Part shown: positions 19,247 to 29,439 of the stretch, piece by piece | How positions within the stretch are numbered: the stretch's first letter is position 1 | How the letters are laid out: every line of letters starts with the position of its first letter | NCBI RefSeq assembly: GCF_017833255.1 | Contig: NZ_JAFIBU010000001.1 | Location: 248,001 to 312,000 of the forward strand | Source: Paenibacillus sp. PvR098 | GTDB taxonomy: Bacteria > Bacillota > Bacilli > Paenibacillales > NBRC-103111 | Direction of reading: 5' to 3' | DNA: 64,000 bases | Program-made: the position numbers and the translations under genes | The notes under the pieces: model-generated | What the model saw: the letters and a program-made list of their open reading frames with translations, nothing else | What the model was told of the DNA's origin: nothing | Databases searched by the model: none

Positions 19247-19288
19247 ATGGACATGAATAGCAGTCATTATTTTTTTGATTTATATTGA
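19247..19288 (+). CDS. Possible 13-residue leader ORF between two Fur boxes
   Basis: MDMNSSHYFFDLY is encoded after a good GGGAGGA site (19237-19243); the second ATG (19253) is the better spaced start and would give 11 residues. It lies wholly between the two Fur boxes, and its stop codon touches the second. It may be a leader peptide, the relic of a lost gene, or chance. I know no homologue. Confidence 0.3.
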   Translation: MDMNSSHYFFDLY

Positions 19289-19303
19289 GAATGATTATCT
19301 TTA
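19285..19303 (+). promoter_or_regulatory. Fur box 2 before yclN
   Basis: TTGAGAATGATTATCTTTA contains the GAGAATGATTATC core of Fur/GATAAT-type boxes. It lies 44 bases before yclN, so it can repress the importer operon directly. Confidence 0.8.
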
Positions 19304-19346
19304 TTATTTATGTCTGTAATAATAATCCTGCGGATAAGGAATCGTT

Positions 19347-20300
19347 ATGAAAAAAAGACATTTACTTATGGCTCTCGTGATTTTATCCATTACTTCTGTT
19401 TTTATCGGAGTCAAGAACGTAACTCCTTTGAATCTGTTCCATTTAACTGAGGATCAAGCTCAAATTTTGATAGATAGCCGGCTTCCCCGCTTAGTCAGCA
19501 TCCTTATCGCCGGAGCCAGCATGAGTATCATTGGACTGATTATGCAGCAGCTAACTCAAAATAAATTCGTATCGCCAACAACGGCTGGCACAATGGATGC
19601 CGCCAGACTGGGCATCCTGGTTTCTCTGCTGATATTTACTTCAGCCACTCCTTTGCAAAAGATGCTCGTTGCTTTTGTATTTGCACTGCTGGGAACCTTT
19701 ATATTTATGAAGATTCTAGACAAAGTGAAGATGAAGGATACGATATTCATACCCCTTGTAGGACTCATGTTTGGAAATATTCTTAGTTCGATTACTACAT
19801 TTTTTGCTTATAAACACGATCTCATCCAAAGTATTTCCACATGGCTTCACGGGGATTTTTCGATGATCATGACCGGGCGCTATGAGCTTTTGTACATCAG
19901 TGTTCCGCTAGTCGTTATCGCATATCTGTTTGCCAACCGGTTTACGATTGCAGGAATGGGTGAGGAGTTTTCCGTTAACTTGGGATTGAATTATAAACAA
20001 GTGGTTTACATAGGTCTAACCATTGTAGCGTTAGTATCCTCTGTAGTCATACTTACAGTTGGAACATTACCTTTTCTGGGACTGATTATCCCTAATATCG
20101 TCACCATTTATCAGGGAGATCATTTGAAAAAAAACCTTTCTCATACCGCATTATTAGGTGCCGTTTTTGTATTATTTTGCGACATTCTCGGCAGGGTCAT
20201 TATTTATCCGTATGAAATTTCAATAGGCCTTACAGTCGGCGTGTTAGGAAGCGGTATTTTTCTTTATTTACTCATGAGGAGAAAGGCACATGGCTTATAG
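19347..20300 (+). CDS. yclN: Siderophore ABC transporter permease, YclN (petrobactin-type)
   Basis: FecCD-family permease with about nine hydrophobic helices. The sequence follows B. subtilis YclN closely, including SRLPRLVSILIAGASMSI, NKFVSPTTAGTMDAARLGIL and GAVFVLFCDILGR. YclNOPQ imports petrobactin and related 3,4-catecholate compounds in B. subtilis. The coupling loop that contacts the ATPase is near GEEFSVNLGLNYK. ATG 19347 follows AAGGA. It overlaps yclO by 11 bases, giving translational coupling. Fur boxes lie upstream. Confidence 0.92.
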   Translation: MKKRHLLMALVILSITSVFIGVKNVTPLNLFHLTEDQAQILIDSRLPRLVSILIAGASMSIIGLIMQQLTQNKFVSPTTAGTMDAARLGILVSLLIFTSATPLQKMLVAFVFALLGTFIFMKILDKVKMKDTIFIPLVGLMFGNILSSITTFFAYKHDLIQSISTWLHGDFSMIMTGRYELLYISVPLVVIAYLFANRFTIAGMGEEFSVNLGLNYKQVVYIGLTIVALVSSVVILTVGTLPFLGLIIPNIVTIYQGDHLKKNLSHTALLGAVFVLFCDILGRVIIYPYEISIGLTVGVLGSGIFLYLLMRRKAHGL

Positions 20301-21243
20301 AAGCAAGCTCGGATTTCTAGCAATTTTTGCGATTCTGCTTACGGTACTCTTTTTATTTATCGATATAGGCTCCAATTGGGATTATGTTCTTCCCCGAAGG
20401 ATAAAGAAAATCCTTGCTATTATCCTGACCGGCGCTGCCATCGCTTTTTCGACTGTGGTGTTTCAAACCATCACGAATAACCGGATATTAACACCCTCGA
20501 TGATCGGTTTGGATTCACTGTATATCTTAATCCAGACTTTTGTAGTCTTTATGTTCGGGGCATCGACCCTCACGATGATGGATAAAAACGTTCATTTCCT
20601 GCTATCGGTTGGAGTCATGATTCTATTTGCAGGTGTATTGTATAAAATCCTATTTAAAAAGGAAGGCAGCCAGCACATCTATTTTTTGCTGTTGATCGGA
20701 TTCATATTCGGGACGCTGTTCTCCAATCTTTCGTCTTTCATGGAAATGCTTATTGATCCGAATGAGTTTCTGATTGTACAGGACAGGATGTTTGCCAGCT
20801 TTAATAATGTCAACACGGATCTTCTGTTGATCTCGTTCTTGACGGTATTCGCGACAGCAATTTATTTTATGAAATATGCCAAGTTTCTGGATGTGCTGTC
20901 ACTAGGAAGAGAGCATGCTGTGAATCTGGGGATTCCATACGAACGAGTTGTAAAAAGGCTGCTCATCATAGTCGCCGTGCTGATATCCATATCGACTGCT
21001 CTGGTCGGGCCGATCACCTTCCTAGGCTTGCTTGTCGTGAATGTGGTTCATCAGTTTTTACGAACGTACAGGCATACCCATTTAATTTCAGGCTCGATTC
21101 TCATCAGCGTGATCGCTTTGGTCGGAGGACAATTGATTGTCGAGAGGGTGTTCACCTTCTCTACGACTCTAAGTGTAATTATCAATTTCATAGGCGGCGT
21201 TTACTTTATTTATCTTCTATTGAAGGAGAAAAAATCGTGGTAG
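20290..21243 (+). CDS. yclO: Siderophore ABC transporter permease, YclO
   Basis: Second FecCD-family permease of the heterodimeric channel. ATG 20290 lies inside the end of yclN, behind AGGAGAAAGG. Several hydrophobic helices, the motif RRIKKILAIILTGAAIAFST, PSMIGLDSLY and LGREHAVNLGIPYERVVKR (ATPase contact loop) match YclO. The length of 317 residues equals yclN. It overlaps yclP by 7 bases. Confidence 0.92.
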   Translation: MAYRSKLGFLAIFAILLTVLFLFIDIGSNWDYVLPRRIKKILAIILTGAAIAFSTVVFQTITNNRILTPSMIGLDSLYILIQTFVVFMFGASTLTMMDKNVHFLLSVGVMILFAGVLYKILFKKEGSQHIYFLLLIGFIFGTLFSNLSSFMEMLIDPNEFLIVQDRMFASFNNVNTDLLLISFLTVFATAIYFMKYAKFLDVLSLGREHAVNLGIPYERVVKRLLIIVAVLISISTALVGPITFLGLLVVNVVHQFLRTYRHTHLISGSILISVIALVGGQLIVERVFTFSTTLSVIINFIGGVYFIYLLLKEKKSW

Positions 21244-21995
21244 AAATAAGGGGAGTATCTAAACAATACGGCAATAAACATGTGGTCGACGATGTTTGTA
21301 TCAACCTATCGAAAGGGAAGATCACCTCTTTAATCGGACCTAATGGAGCAGGGAAAAGTACGGTCTTGTCTATGGTCAGTCGTCTGATTCCAAAGGATCG
21401 CGGTGAAATTTTCATTGACGGACAGGAAATCAGCCGTTGGAAAAGCAATGAGCTTGCCAAGAAAATATCGATATTAAAACAATCCAACCATATCAATGTC
21501 CGCTTAACGATCAGGGAATTAGTTTGCTTCGGTAGGTTTCCTTATAGCCAAGGAAAGCTTACTAAGGAAGATTTGAAGCATGTCGATGAGGCTATCAGCT
21601 ATATGGAGCTGGAAGATATCGAGCACAAGTACCTCGATCAATTAAGCGGCGGGCAAAAACAAAGGGCATTTATTGCGATGGTGATTGCCCAAAATACAAA
21701 TTATATCCTTTTGGACGAGCCGCTGAATAATTTGGATATGAAGCATTCCGTTCAAATTATGAAAGTGTTAAGACGAATGGTTGATGAACTGGGTAAAACG
21801 ATTGTTATTGTAATTCACGACATCAATTTTGCCTCTTGTTACTCTGATTATATCGTAGCCCTGAAAGACGGGAAGGTTGTAAGAGAAGGGACCACCGACG
21901 AAATTATTAATCCATCCGTTTTAAAAGATGTCTATGACATGGATATTCACATTGAGGACATCCAACAAAATAAAATATGTGTTTATTTCTCATAA
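21237..21995 (+). CDS. yclP: Siderophore ABC transporter ATPase, YclP
   Basis: ATP-hydrolysing subunit on the cytoplasmic face. GTG 21237 follows GAAGGAG within the end of yclO. Walker A is GPNGAGKST (near residues 34-42), the signature is LSGGQKQRAFIAM, Walker B is YILLDEPLNNLD and the switch His is in VIHDINFA. The length of 252 residues matches FecE-type ATPases. It pairs with YclN and YclO. Confidence 0.94.
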   Translation: MVEIRGVSKQYGNKHVVDDVCINLSKGKITSLIGPNGAGKSTVLSMVSRLIPKDRGEIFIDGQEISRWKSNELAKKISILKQSNHINVRLTIRELVCFGRFPYSQGKLTKEDLKHVDEAISYMELEDIEHKYLDQLSGGQKQRAFIAMVIAQNTNYILLDEPLNNLDMKHSVQIMKVLRRMVDELGKTIVIVIHDINFASCYSDYIVALKDGKVVREGTTDEIINPSVLKDVYDMDIHIEDIQQNKICVYFS

Positions 21996-22023
21996 TGGAT
22001 GGTTTCAGATCAGACATTATTTT

Positions 22024-22061
22024 GATGGTTTTTAGTCAAACTGCTGCACCATCAATATAAT
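22024..22061 (+). promoter_or_regulatory. Inverted repeat and possible promoter between yclP and yclQ
   Basis: GATGGT (22024-22029) and ACCATC (22048-22053) are an inverted repeat immediately before TATAAT (22056-22061), which has a fair -35 (TAGTCA) 17 bases upstream. It could be a separate yclQ promoter with an operator or an RNA hairpin that raises the level of the binding-protein mRNA. Confidence 0.45.
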
Positions 22062-22090
22062 AGATAAAAAATCTTGGGAGAGTGGATGAA

Positions 22091-23044
22091 ATGAGTAAAA
22101 AGTTATCCGTTATTTTCTTCAGCATCATGATGGTTTTATTTGTCGCAGCGTGCGGCACGACCGGTTCGAATGAAGGCTCCAGCGCAGCCCAAGCGCCTGC
22201 TACAAACGAAGATCTGATTATTAAGCATCAATTGGGTGAAACCAAAGTAAAGAAAAGTCCTGAAAAAGTGGTTGTTTTCGATTTTGGTACATTAGATTCG
22301 TTAGATAAGCTGGGGGTCAACGTGACCGGCGTGCCGCAAGCGAACATTCCTCCGTATCTTTCAAAGTACAAAGATGCAAAGTATATGAATGTAGGCAGCT
22401 TAACGGAGCCTGATTTTGAAAAAATCAATGCGATTGGACCGGATCTTATTATTATTTCTGGTAGACAGTCTGCTGCATACGAGGAATTAACGAAGATTGG
22501 CCCTACGATTTTTATGGGGATTGATAACGCAAAATATATGGAGTCCTTTAAGAAAAATGTAACGACACTCGGAACGATATTCGATAAAGCATCCGCTGCG
22601 CAAGAAGAGCTGGCCAAAGTGGAGGATGCGATCAAAAAAGTCAATGAAAAGGCAGCTGCCAGCGGTAACAATGCTTTAATCATTTTGGCTAACGGCGGAA
22701 AAGTCAGTGCTTACGGACCGGGGTCCCGATTTGGAATTCTACACGATGTGCTTGGCTTTACTCCTGTAGATCAAAATATTGAGGTTTCGACTCACGGTCA
22801 GAGTATCTCCATGGAATTTATCGTTGAAAAAGATCCGGACTATCTATTTGTCGTCGATCGGGACGCTGCCGTGGGGAGCGGATCTTCCGCAAAGCAGGTG
22901 GTGGAAAACGAGCTGGTGAAGAAAACGAAAGCCTTTAAAAATGGTCACATCGTATATCTGGATCCCAACTACTGGTATCTTTCAGGCGGAGGACTGATTT
23001 CCGTTGCAGAGATGGTGAAAGAAGTGGAGGCAGGATTGAAATAA
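22091..23044 (+). CDS. yclQ: Siderophore-binding lipoprotein, YclQ
   Basis: Substrate-binding protein of the importer, anchored outside the membrane. ATG 22091 is better spaced from GGGAG (22076-22080) than the upstream GTG 22082. The signal peptide ends in a lipobox LFVAAC with Cys 21. The mature part follows the FepB/FatB fold: KKSPEKVVVFDFGTLDSLDK, FEKINAIGPDLIIISGRQS, and the C-terminal GGGLISVAEMVKEVEAG. The length is 317 residues. Ligand specificity in the family is petrobactin and its catecholate precursors; that is by homology only. Confidence 0.92.
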   Translation: MSKKLSVIFFSIMMVLFVAACGTTGSNEGSSAAQAPATNEDLIIKHQLGETKVKKSPEKVVVFDFGTLDSLDKLGVNVTGVPQANIPPYLSKYKDAKYMNVGSLTEPDFEKINAIGPDLIIISGRQSAAYEELTKIGPTIFMGIDNAKYMESFKKNVTTLGTIFDKASAAQEELAKVEDAIKKVNEKAAASGNNALIILANGGKVSAYGPGSRFGILHDVLGFTPVDQNIEVSTHGQSISMEFIVEKDPDYLFVVDRDAAVGSGSSAKQVVENELVKKTKAFKNGHIVYLDPNYWYLSGGGLISVAEMVKEVEAGLK

Positions 23045-23050
23045 GAAGAA

Positions 23051-23086
23051 ACACCGAGAGGGGCATCCCTTCTCGGTGTTCTTTAT
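23051..23086. terminator. Terminator between convergent yclQ and dapL
   Basis: ACACCGAGAGGGG pairs with CCCTTCTCGGTGT around a tiny loop. T-rich sequence follows on both sides, so it can serve both genes. Confidence 0.85.
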
Positions 23087-23087
23087 A

Positions 23088-24236
23088 TTAATGGCTTGAT
23101 TTCCAAGTCAGGTATCGGCTCATGAGGCCGATGGCCAGATCGATGGCCCGTTCATCAGGCTCAATCTTGGCATGATGCAGGCCGTACGGCGTGCCGACGC
23201 CAAGCCAGAACATGAAGCCTGGGACGGATTCCAGAAAGTAACCGAAATCTTCGCCGGTCATCGCTTCCGTGCATTCGATCAGCTCTATGTGATGGGGCTG
23301 CTGTGTTTCGCGTACCCACTCCATGAACTCTCCGGTTACCTTTGCCTCGTTATATACTTGCCGGTAGTTGGAGCCATAATCAATTTCAGCCTTGCACGCA
23401 AACGCGGTTTCCAGACCCTGGACCAATGCTTCGATGCGGGACTTGACGAGGGTCATCGTCTCCGCAGAAAGCGTGCGGATGGTGCCTTCCAGCCGAGCCT
23501 TTTCCGCGATAATGTTTTGCTTTGTGCCGCCATCGATTTTGCCTATGGTGATCACGGCCGAATCCAGCGGATTCACGTTGCGCGAAATGACGCTCTGCAG
23601 CTGGCCTACCAGCTGGCAGGCGGCAATTACCATGTCGTTGGCGTTGTGAGGGAATGCCGCATGGCCTCCTTTGCCGGTCAGATCGATGAATAACTCGGAG
23701 GTGTTGGCGAACAAAATTCCGGGTTTCGTTGCAATCGTTCCTACCGGATATTCCGGCGCGATGTGCAGTGCGAAGATTTCATCCGGCATCCACTCCTGAA
23801 GCTCTTCGGTTTCGAGCATCGGCTTGGCGCCGCCGGGGCCCTCCTCAGCCGGTTGGAAAATAAATGTCAGGTTGTCTTGGATGGGATGGCTGGCAAAGTG
23901 CGTAAGGATGCCGAGGCCAATCGACATGTGCAGATCGTGACCGCAGGCGTGCATGTAGCCGGGATGCTTGGAACGGAAATCGTAACCGGTGTCTTCCTGG
24001 ATCGGGAGGCCGTCCATATCCGCCCGATAGCCCAGTCTGCGCCGCGGCTGTGTACCCCGGACATTGACCAGGACGCCCGTGCGCCAAGTTCGGATTTCAA
24101 TATGCTCCTGCGGTAGGGTGGAGATATAGTCAAGCAAATACTGCTGCGTTTTGAATTCTTGAAAGCCCGCTTCGGGCATTTGATGCAGGTCGCGGCGAAT
24201 TTCCACGAAACGGCTGGGAGTAGCAGTGACGCTCAC
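23088..24236 (-). CDS. dapL: N-acetyl-diaminopimelate deacetylase (YkuR-type)
   Basis: M20D-family metallopeptidase that removes acetate from N-acetyl-LL-diaminopimelate in the acetylase branch of lysine and peptidoglycan precursor synthesis. GTG 24236 follows AAAGGAGG. Metal-site landmarks are [41 protein letters not shown] and [14 protein letters not shown]. The length is 382 residues. It is transcribed after dapH, 94 bases downstream. A generic hippurate or amino-acid amidohydrolase activity is the alternative, but the dapH partner argues for this function. Confidence 0.92.
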   Translation of the reverse strand: MSVTATPSRFVEIRRDLHQMPEAGFQEFKTQQYLLDYISTLPQEHIEIRTWRTGVLVNVRGTQPRRRLGYRADMDGLPIQEDTGYDFRSKHPGYMHACGHDLHMSIGLGILTHFASHPIQDNLTFIFQPAEEGPGGAKPMLETEELQEWMPDEIFALHIAPEYPVGTIATKPGILFANTSELFIDLTGKGGHAAFPHNANDMVIAACQLVGQLQSVISRNVNPLDSAVITIGKIDGGTKQNIIAEKARLEGTIRTLSAETMTLVKSRIEALVQGLETAFACKAEIDYGSNYRQVYNEAKVTGEFMEWVRETQQPHHIELIECTEAMTGEDFGYFLESVPGFMFWLGVGTPYGLHHAKIEPDERAIDLAIGLMSRYLTWKSSH

Positions 24237-24283
24237 GGTTGTACAGCCTCCTTTACTAAGTTGGGCCCTTACAAAAGCCGATT

Positions 24284-24314
24284 CTAATAGAAAGACCCGG
24301 CGTCGCAACGCCGA
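24284..24314 (-). terminator. Weak terminator or attenuator between dapH and dapL
   Basis: On the minus strand CGGCG and CGCCG form a short GC-rich hairpin (24298-24314) followed by GGTCTTTCTATT. The T tract is interrupted, so it may only reduce read-through into dapL. Confidence 0.4.
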
Positions 24315-24330
24315 GCCTCTATGCTTTGAA

Positions 24331-25044
24331 TTACAGATTGCGCAAATCCTTCAAAATTTCCGTTTTGGACTTCGTCTTGTCGTCCACTTTCTTGATAACG
24401 CGAGCAGGCGTACCGGCAACAACGCTGTATTCCGGCACATCTTCTACAACGACGGCGCCTGCGGCAACAACGGAGCCTTTACCTACGCGCACACCTTCGA
24501 GAATGACTGCGTTGGCACCAACCAGTACGTCGTCCTCGATCACAACCGGTTGGGCTGAAGGAGGCTCGATTACGCCTGCGAGCACGGAGCCTGCGCCGAT
24601 GTGGCACATGCTGCCGACTTTAACGCGGCCGCCGATGACGCAGCCCATGTCGATCATCGTGCCTGCGCCGATGGAAGCGCCGATGTTGATGACTGCGCCC
24701 ATCATGATGATGGCGTTGTCGCCAATGCCAACCATGTCGCGGATAACCGCGCCCGGCTCGATGCGGGCATTGATGCCCTTCATGTCAAGCAGCGGCACAG
24801 CCGAGTTGCGGCGGTCATTTTCAATCACAAAATCCTCGATTTTGGAGGAATTCGCGTCAAGCACGCTTTGGACCTGGGACCAGTCTCCGAAGATTACGCC
24901 GGAATTGCCGGTGATAAATGTTTGAATGCCTTCGCCGAAGGAAATCGACTCGAGGTCGCCTTTCACGTAAACTTTAACCGGGGTTTTCTTGGTGCTCGTT
25001 TTAATGAGATTAATGACTTCTTCTGTATTCATTTCGATCGACAT
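24331..25044 (-). CDS. dapH: Tetrahydrodipicolinate N-acetyltransferase
   Basis: Transfers acetyl from acetyl-CoA to tetrahydrodipicolinate, opening the acetylated route to meso-diaminopimelate. The N-terminal alpha/beta part is followed by a left-handed beta helix made of hexapeptide repeats ([60 protein letters not shown]). The length of 237 residues is typical. ATG 25044 lies 15 bases from GAGGAG; ATG 25032 is an alternative but further away. It forms an operon with dapL. Confidence 0.95.
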   Translation of the reverse strand: MSIEMNTEEVINLIKTSTKKTPVKVYVKGDLESISFGEGIQTFITGNSGVIFGDWSQVQSVLDANSSKIEDFVIENDRRNSAVPLLDMKGINARIEPGAVIRDMVGIGDNAIIMMGAVINIGASIGAGTMIDMGCVIGGRVKVGSMCHIGAGSVLAGVIEPPSAQPVVIEDDVLVGANAVILEGVRVGKGSVVAAGAVVVEDVPEYSVVAGTPARVIKKVDDKTKSKTEILKDLRNL

Positions 25045-25133
25045 AACTATATTTCCAACTCCTCTATGTAATGGTACCGTGAACGATGGGTGACATCCGT
25101 CTCCAATGTTCTGGCTGAGAATGAACTACATCT

Positions 25134-25163
25134 TTTATAGCATAAAATGACCGCTTCCCGCAA
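25134..25163 (-). promoter_or_regulatory. Possible dapH promoter
   Basis: On the minus strand TTGCGG and TATAAA are 18 bases apart, about 90 bases before the dapH start. It runs back to back with the pyr promoter. Confidence 0.4.
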
Positions 25164-25191
25164 TCTTTACGGAGGCAGGATTCGAGATCTA

Positions 25192-25220
25192 TTGACAATA
25201 AGTGTCGAACGTGGGATAAT
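25192..25220 (+). promoter_or_regulatory. Sigma-A promoter of the pyr operon
   Basis: TTGACA and GATAAT are separated by 17 bases. The start point would be close to 25227, just ahead of the PyrR leader. Confidence 0.85.
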
Positions 25221-26904
<1,684 letters not shown>

Positions 26905-26927
26905 AAAAAAACGATGCGGAGGTACCG

Positions 26928-28211
26928 ATGGGAATCTGGATTCTGAACGCTGCGGTAGTAAGTGAAGGCAAGGAACAAACGATTAAGCATGTTCTGGTAG
27001 AAGGAAATCGAATCGAGAGCATAATAGAAGCAGGGACCACGCCCGATACGGCCGGACATACGGTGATCGATGCGCAGGGCAAGCTGCTGACGCCTGGGCT
27101 GATCGATATGCACGTTCACCTGCGCGAACCGGGCTTTGAGCATAAAGAAACGATTGCGACGGGAACACGTTCGGCAGCGCGGGGCGGCTTCACGACCATT
27201 GCCTGCATGCCGAACACAAGACCGGTAATGGATACGGTAGAGACAGTGAAATATGTGTTGGACAAGGCTGAGACCGAAGGCATCGTGCGTGTGCTGCCTT
27301 ACGCCTGCATCACAAAGAATGAGCTGGGCCGGGAGCTGACCGATTTTGAAGCACTGAAAGCGGCTGGAGCGATTGGCTTCACCGACGACGGCGTTGGTGT
27401 GCAAAGCGCTCAGATGATGAAAGACGCCATGGCTAAAGCGGCTTCGATCGGAATGCCTGTCATCGCTCACTGTGAGGACAACACCCTGGTCGAGGGTTTG
27501 TTTGTAAGTGAAGGGGCGTTCGCCCGTAAGCACGGGCTGAAGGGTATTCCGAATGAATCGGAAGCCATCCATGTGGGCCGCGACATTCTGCTGGCCGAAG
27601 CGACAGGGGTTCACTACCACGTATGCCACGTCAGCACCGAGCAGTCCGTACGGTTAATCCGTCAAGCCAAGCAAATCGGCATTAAAGTTACGGCGGAGGT
27701 TTGTCCGCACCATCTGCTGCTCTCCGACGAAGATATTCCGGACAGTATGGATGCCAATTGGAAAATGAATCCGCCGCTTCGTACGCCGCGCGACGTGCAG
27801 GCTTGTATCGAAGGACTAGTGGACGGCACGATTGACATCGTGGTTACTGATCATGCCCCGCACAGCGACGAAGAGAAAGCACGCGGAATGCAGCTGGCGC
27901 CGTTCGGTATCGTCGGCTTCGAAACGGCATTTCCGCTTCTTTATACGAAGTTCGTGGCGACCGGAGAATGGACGCTGCAGTTCCTGGTGGACAAGATGAC
28001 CAAGCTTCCGGCCGAAGTATTCGGATTGCCTTGGGGTACCTTGGAGGTCGGCCGGACGGCGGACCTGACACTGATCGATCTGGAGACCGAGAAGGAAGTG
28101 GACCCAGCGGAATTCGAATCCAAGGGACGCAACACGCCGTTCACCGGTTGGAAGCTCAAGGGCTGGCCGACCATGACCATAGTCGAAGGCAAAGTCGTTT
28201 GGTCGGAATAA
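26928..28211 (+). CDS. pyrC: Dihydroorotase
   Basis: Cyclises carbamoyl aspartate to dihydroorotate. ATG 26928 follows GCGGAGGTACC; a longer frame reaching into pyrB is rejected because the conserved start MGIWILNAAVV lies here. Zinc motifs are DMHVHLREPG (near residue 60), the second-half AHCEDN and CHVSTEQS, and VTDHAPHSDEEK. The length of 427 residues matches the class I Bacillus enzyme. Confidence 0.97.
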   Translation: MGIWILNAAVVSEGKEQTIKHVLVEGNRIESIIEAGTTPDTAGHTVIDAQGKLLTPGLIDMHVHLREPGFEHKETIATGTRSAARGGFTTIACMPNTRPVMDTVETVKYVLDKAETEGIVRVLPYACITKNELGRELTDFEALKAAGAIGFTDDGVGVQSAQMMKDAMAKAASIGMPVIAHCEDNTLVEGLFVSEGAFARKHGLKGIPNESEAIHVGRDILLAEATGVHYHVCHVSTEQSVRLIRQAKQIGIKVTAEVCPHHLLLSDEDIPDSMDANWKMNPPLRTPRDVQACIEGLVDGTIDIVVTDHAPHSDEEKARGMQLAPFGIVGFETAFPLLYTKFVATGEWTLQFLVDKMTKLPAEVFGLPWGTLEVGRTADLTLIDLETEKEVDPAEFESKGRNTPFTGWKLKGWPTMTIVEGKVVWSE

Positions 28212-28260
28212 AGCTTGTCGGTTTAATGTAACTTACGAAGAATGAAGGAGCTGACTATAC

Positions 28261-29439
28261 ATGCAGGCTAGATTGTTATTGGCAGACGGTACGTTGTTTA
28301 CCGGTAAAGCATTCGGAAGCACCGGCGACTCGGTTGGCGAGGTCGTCTTTAATACAGGGATTACAGGATATCAGGAGGTTCTCTCTGATCCGTCCTACTG
28401 CGGACAGATCGTGACGATGACTTACCCGCTTATCGGCAATTACGGTATCACTCGGGACGACTTCGAATCGATTCGCCCGTTCGTGCACGGCTTTGTCGTC
28501 CGTGAGCATGAGGTAGTGCCGAGCAACTGGAGAGCGGAGTACTCGATCGATAGCCTGCTCAAGGAATACGGTATTCTCGGAATCAGCGGTATCGATACGC
28601 GGATGTTGACCCGCCGGATCCGTCATCAAGGCTCAATGAAAGGCATTTTGACTACCTCAGACAAGCGTGTGGAAGAGCTGCTGGAGCAATTAAATGCGAC
28701 GCCGATCATGACGGACCAAGTGTCCCGCGTATCCACGAAAAGCGTATATAGCTCCCCAGGCACGAAAGAACGCGTCGTTCTTGTAGACTTCGGTTCGAAG
28801 AGCGGCATTTTGCGCGATTTGACCAAGCGCGGCTGTGATGTAGTTGTTGTGCCGCAGGACACGACGGCTGATCAAATCCGCCGCCTGGCACCGGACGGCA
28901 TTATGCTGTCCAACGGCCCTGGGGATCCGAAGGATGTTCCGGATGCCGTCAAAATGATCTCCGAGCTGATCGGCGAATTCCCGATATTCGGCATCTGCCT
29001 GGGTCATCAACTGATCGCTCTGGCCAGCGGCGCCGATACAGAAAAACTCAAGTTCGGGCATCGCGGCGGGAACCACCCGGTGAAGGATTTGAAGTCCGGA
29101 CGATGCTATATTACTTCACAAAACCATGGCTATACCGTAAAGGAAGAGTCCATCGGCGCTACCGACCTGGAAGTGACGCATATCAACAACAACGACCGTA
29201 CGATCGAAGGCCTGCGTCATAAAAAGCATCCGGTGTTCTCCGTACAATATCATCCGGAAGCGGCTCCCGGACCATTTGATTCCAGCTATCTGTTCGACGA
29301 TTTCCTGGAAATGATTCGCGAACATAAGAAGAATTATCCGCCGGTACCGCGCCAAGCGCAAATCGCATCGGCTTATCAGGCGAGCAGCGCCAAATCCGCT
29401 TCCGCATCGAAAGGAGAACTGCACTATGCCGAGAAATAA
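28261..29439 (+). CDS. carA: Carbamoyl-phosphate synthase small (glutaminase) subunit
   Basis: Releases ammonia from glutamine for the large subunit. An N-terminal CPSase domain ([36 protein letters not shown]) is joined to a class I glutamine amidotransferase domain with the catalytic Cys in [12 protein letters not shown] and the His/Glu in [10 protein letters not shown]. The length of 392 residues exceeds the roughly 364 of B. subtilis PyrAA; the extra residues are an Ala/Ser/Lys-rich tail after the last conserved strand. Its end overlaps carB by 14 bases. Being in the pyr operon it is the pyrimidine form (pyrAA). Confidence 0.97.
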   Translation: MQARLLLADGTLFTGKAFGSTGDSVGEVVFNTGITGYQEVLSDPSYCGQIVTMTYPLIGNYGITRDDFESIRPFVHGFVVREHEVVPSNWRAEYSIDSLLKEYGILGISGIDTRMLTRRIRHQGSMKGILTTSDKRVEELLEQLNATPIMTDQVSRVSTKSVYSSPGTKERVVLVDFGSKSGILRDLTKRGCDVVVVPQDTTADQIRRLAPDGIMLSNGPGDPKDVPDAVKMISELIGEFPIFGICLGHQLIALASGADTEKLKFGHRGGNHPVKDLKSGRCYITSQNHGYTVKEESIGATDLEVTHINNNDRTIEGLRHKKHPVFSVQYHPEAAPGPFDSSYLFDDFLEMIREHKKNYPPVPRQAQIASAYQASSAKSASASKGELHYAEK

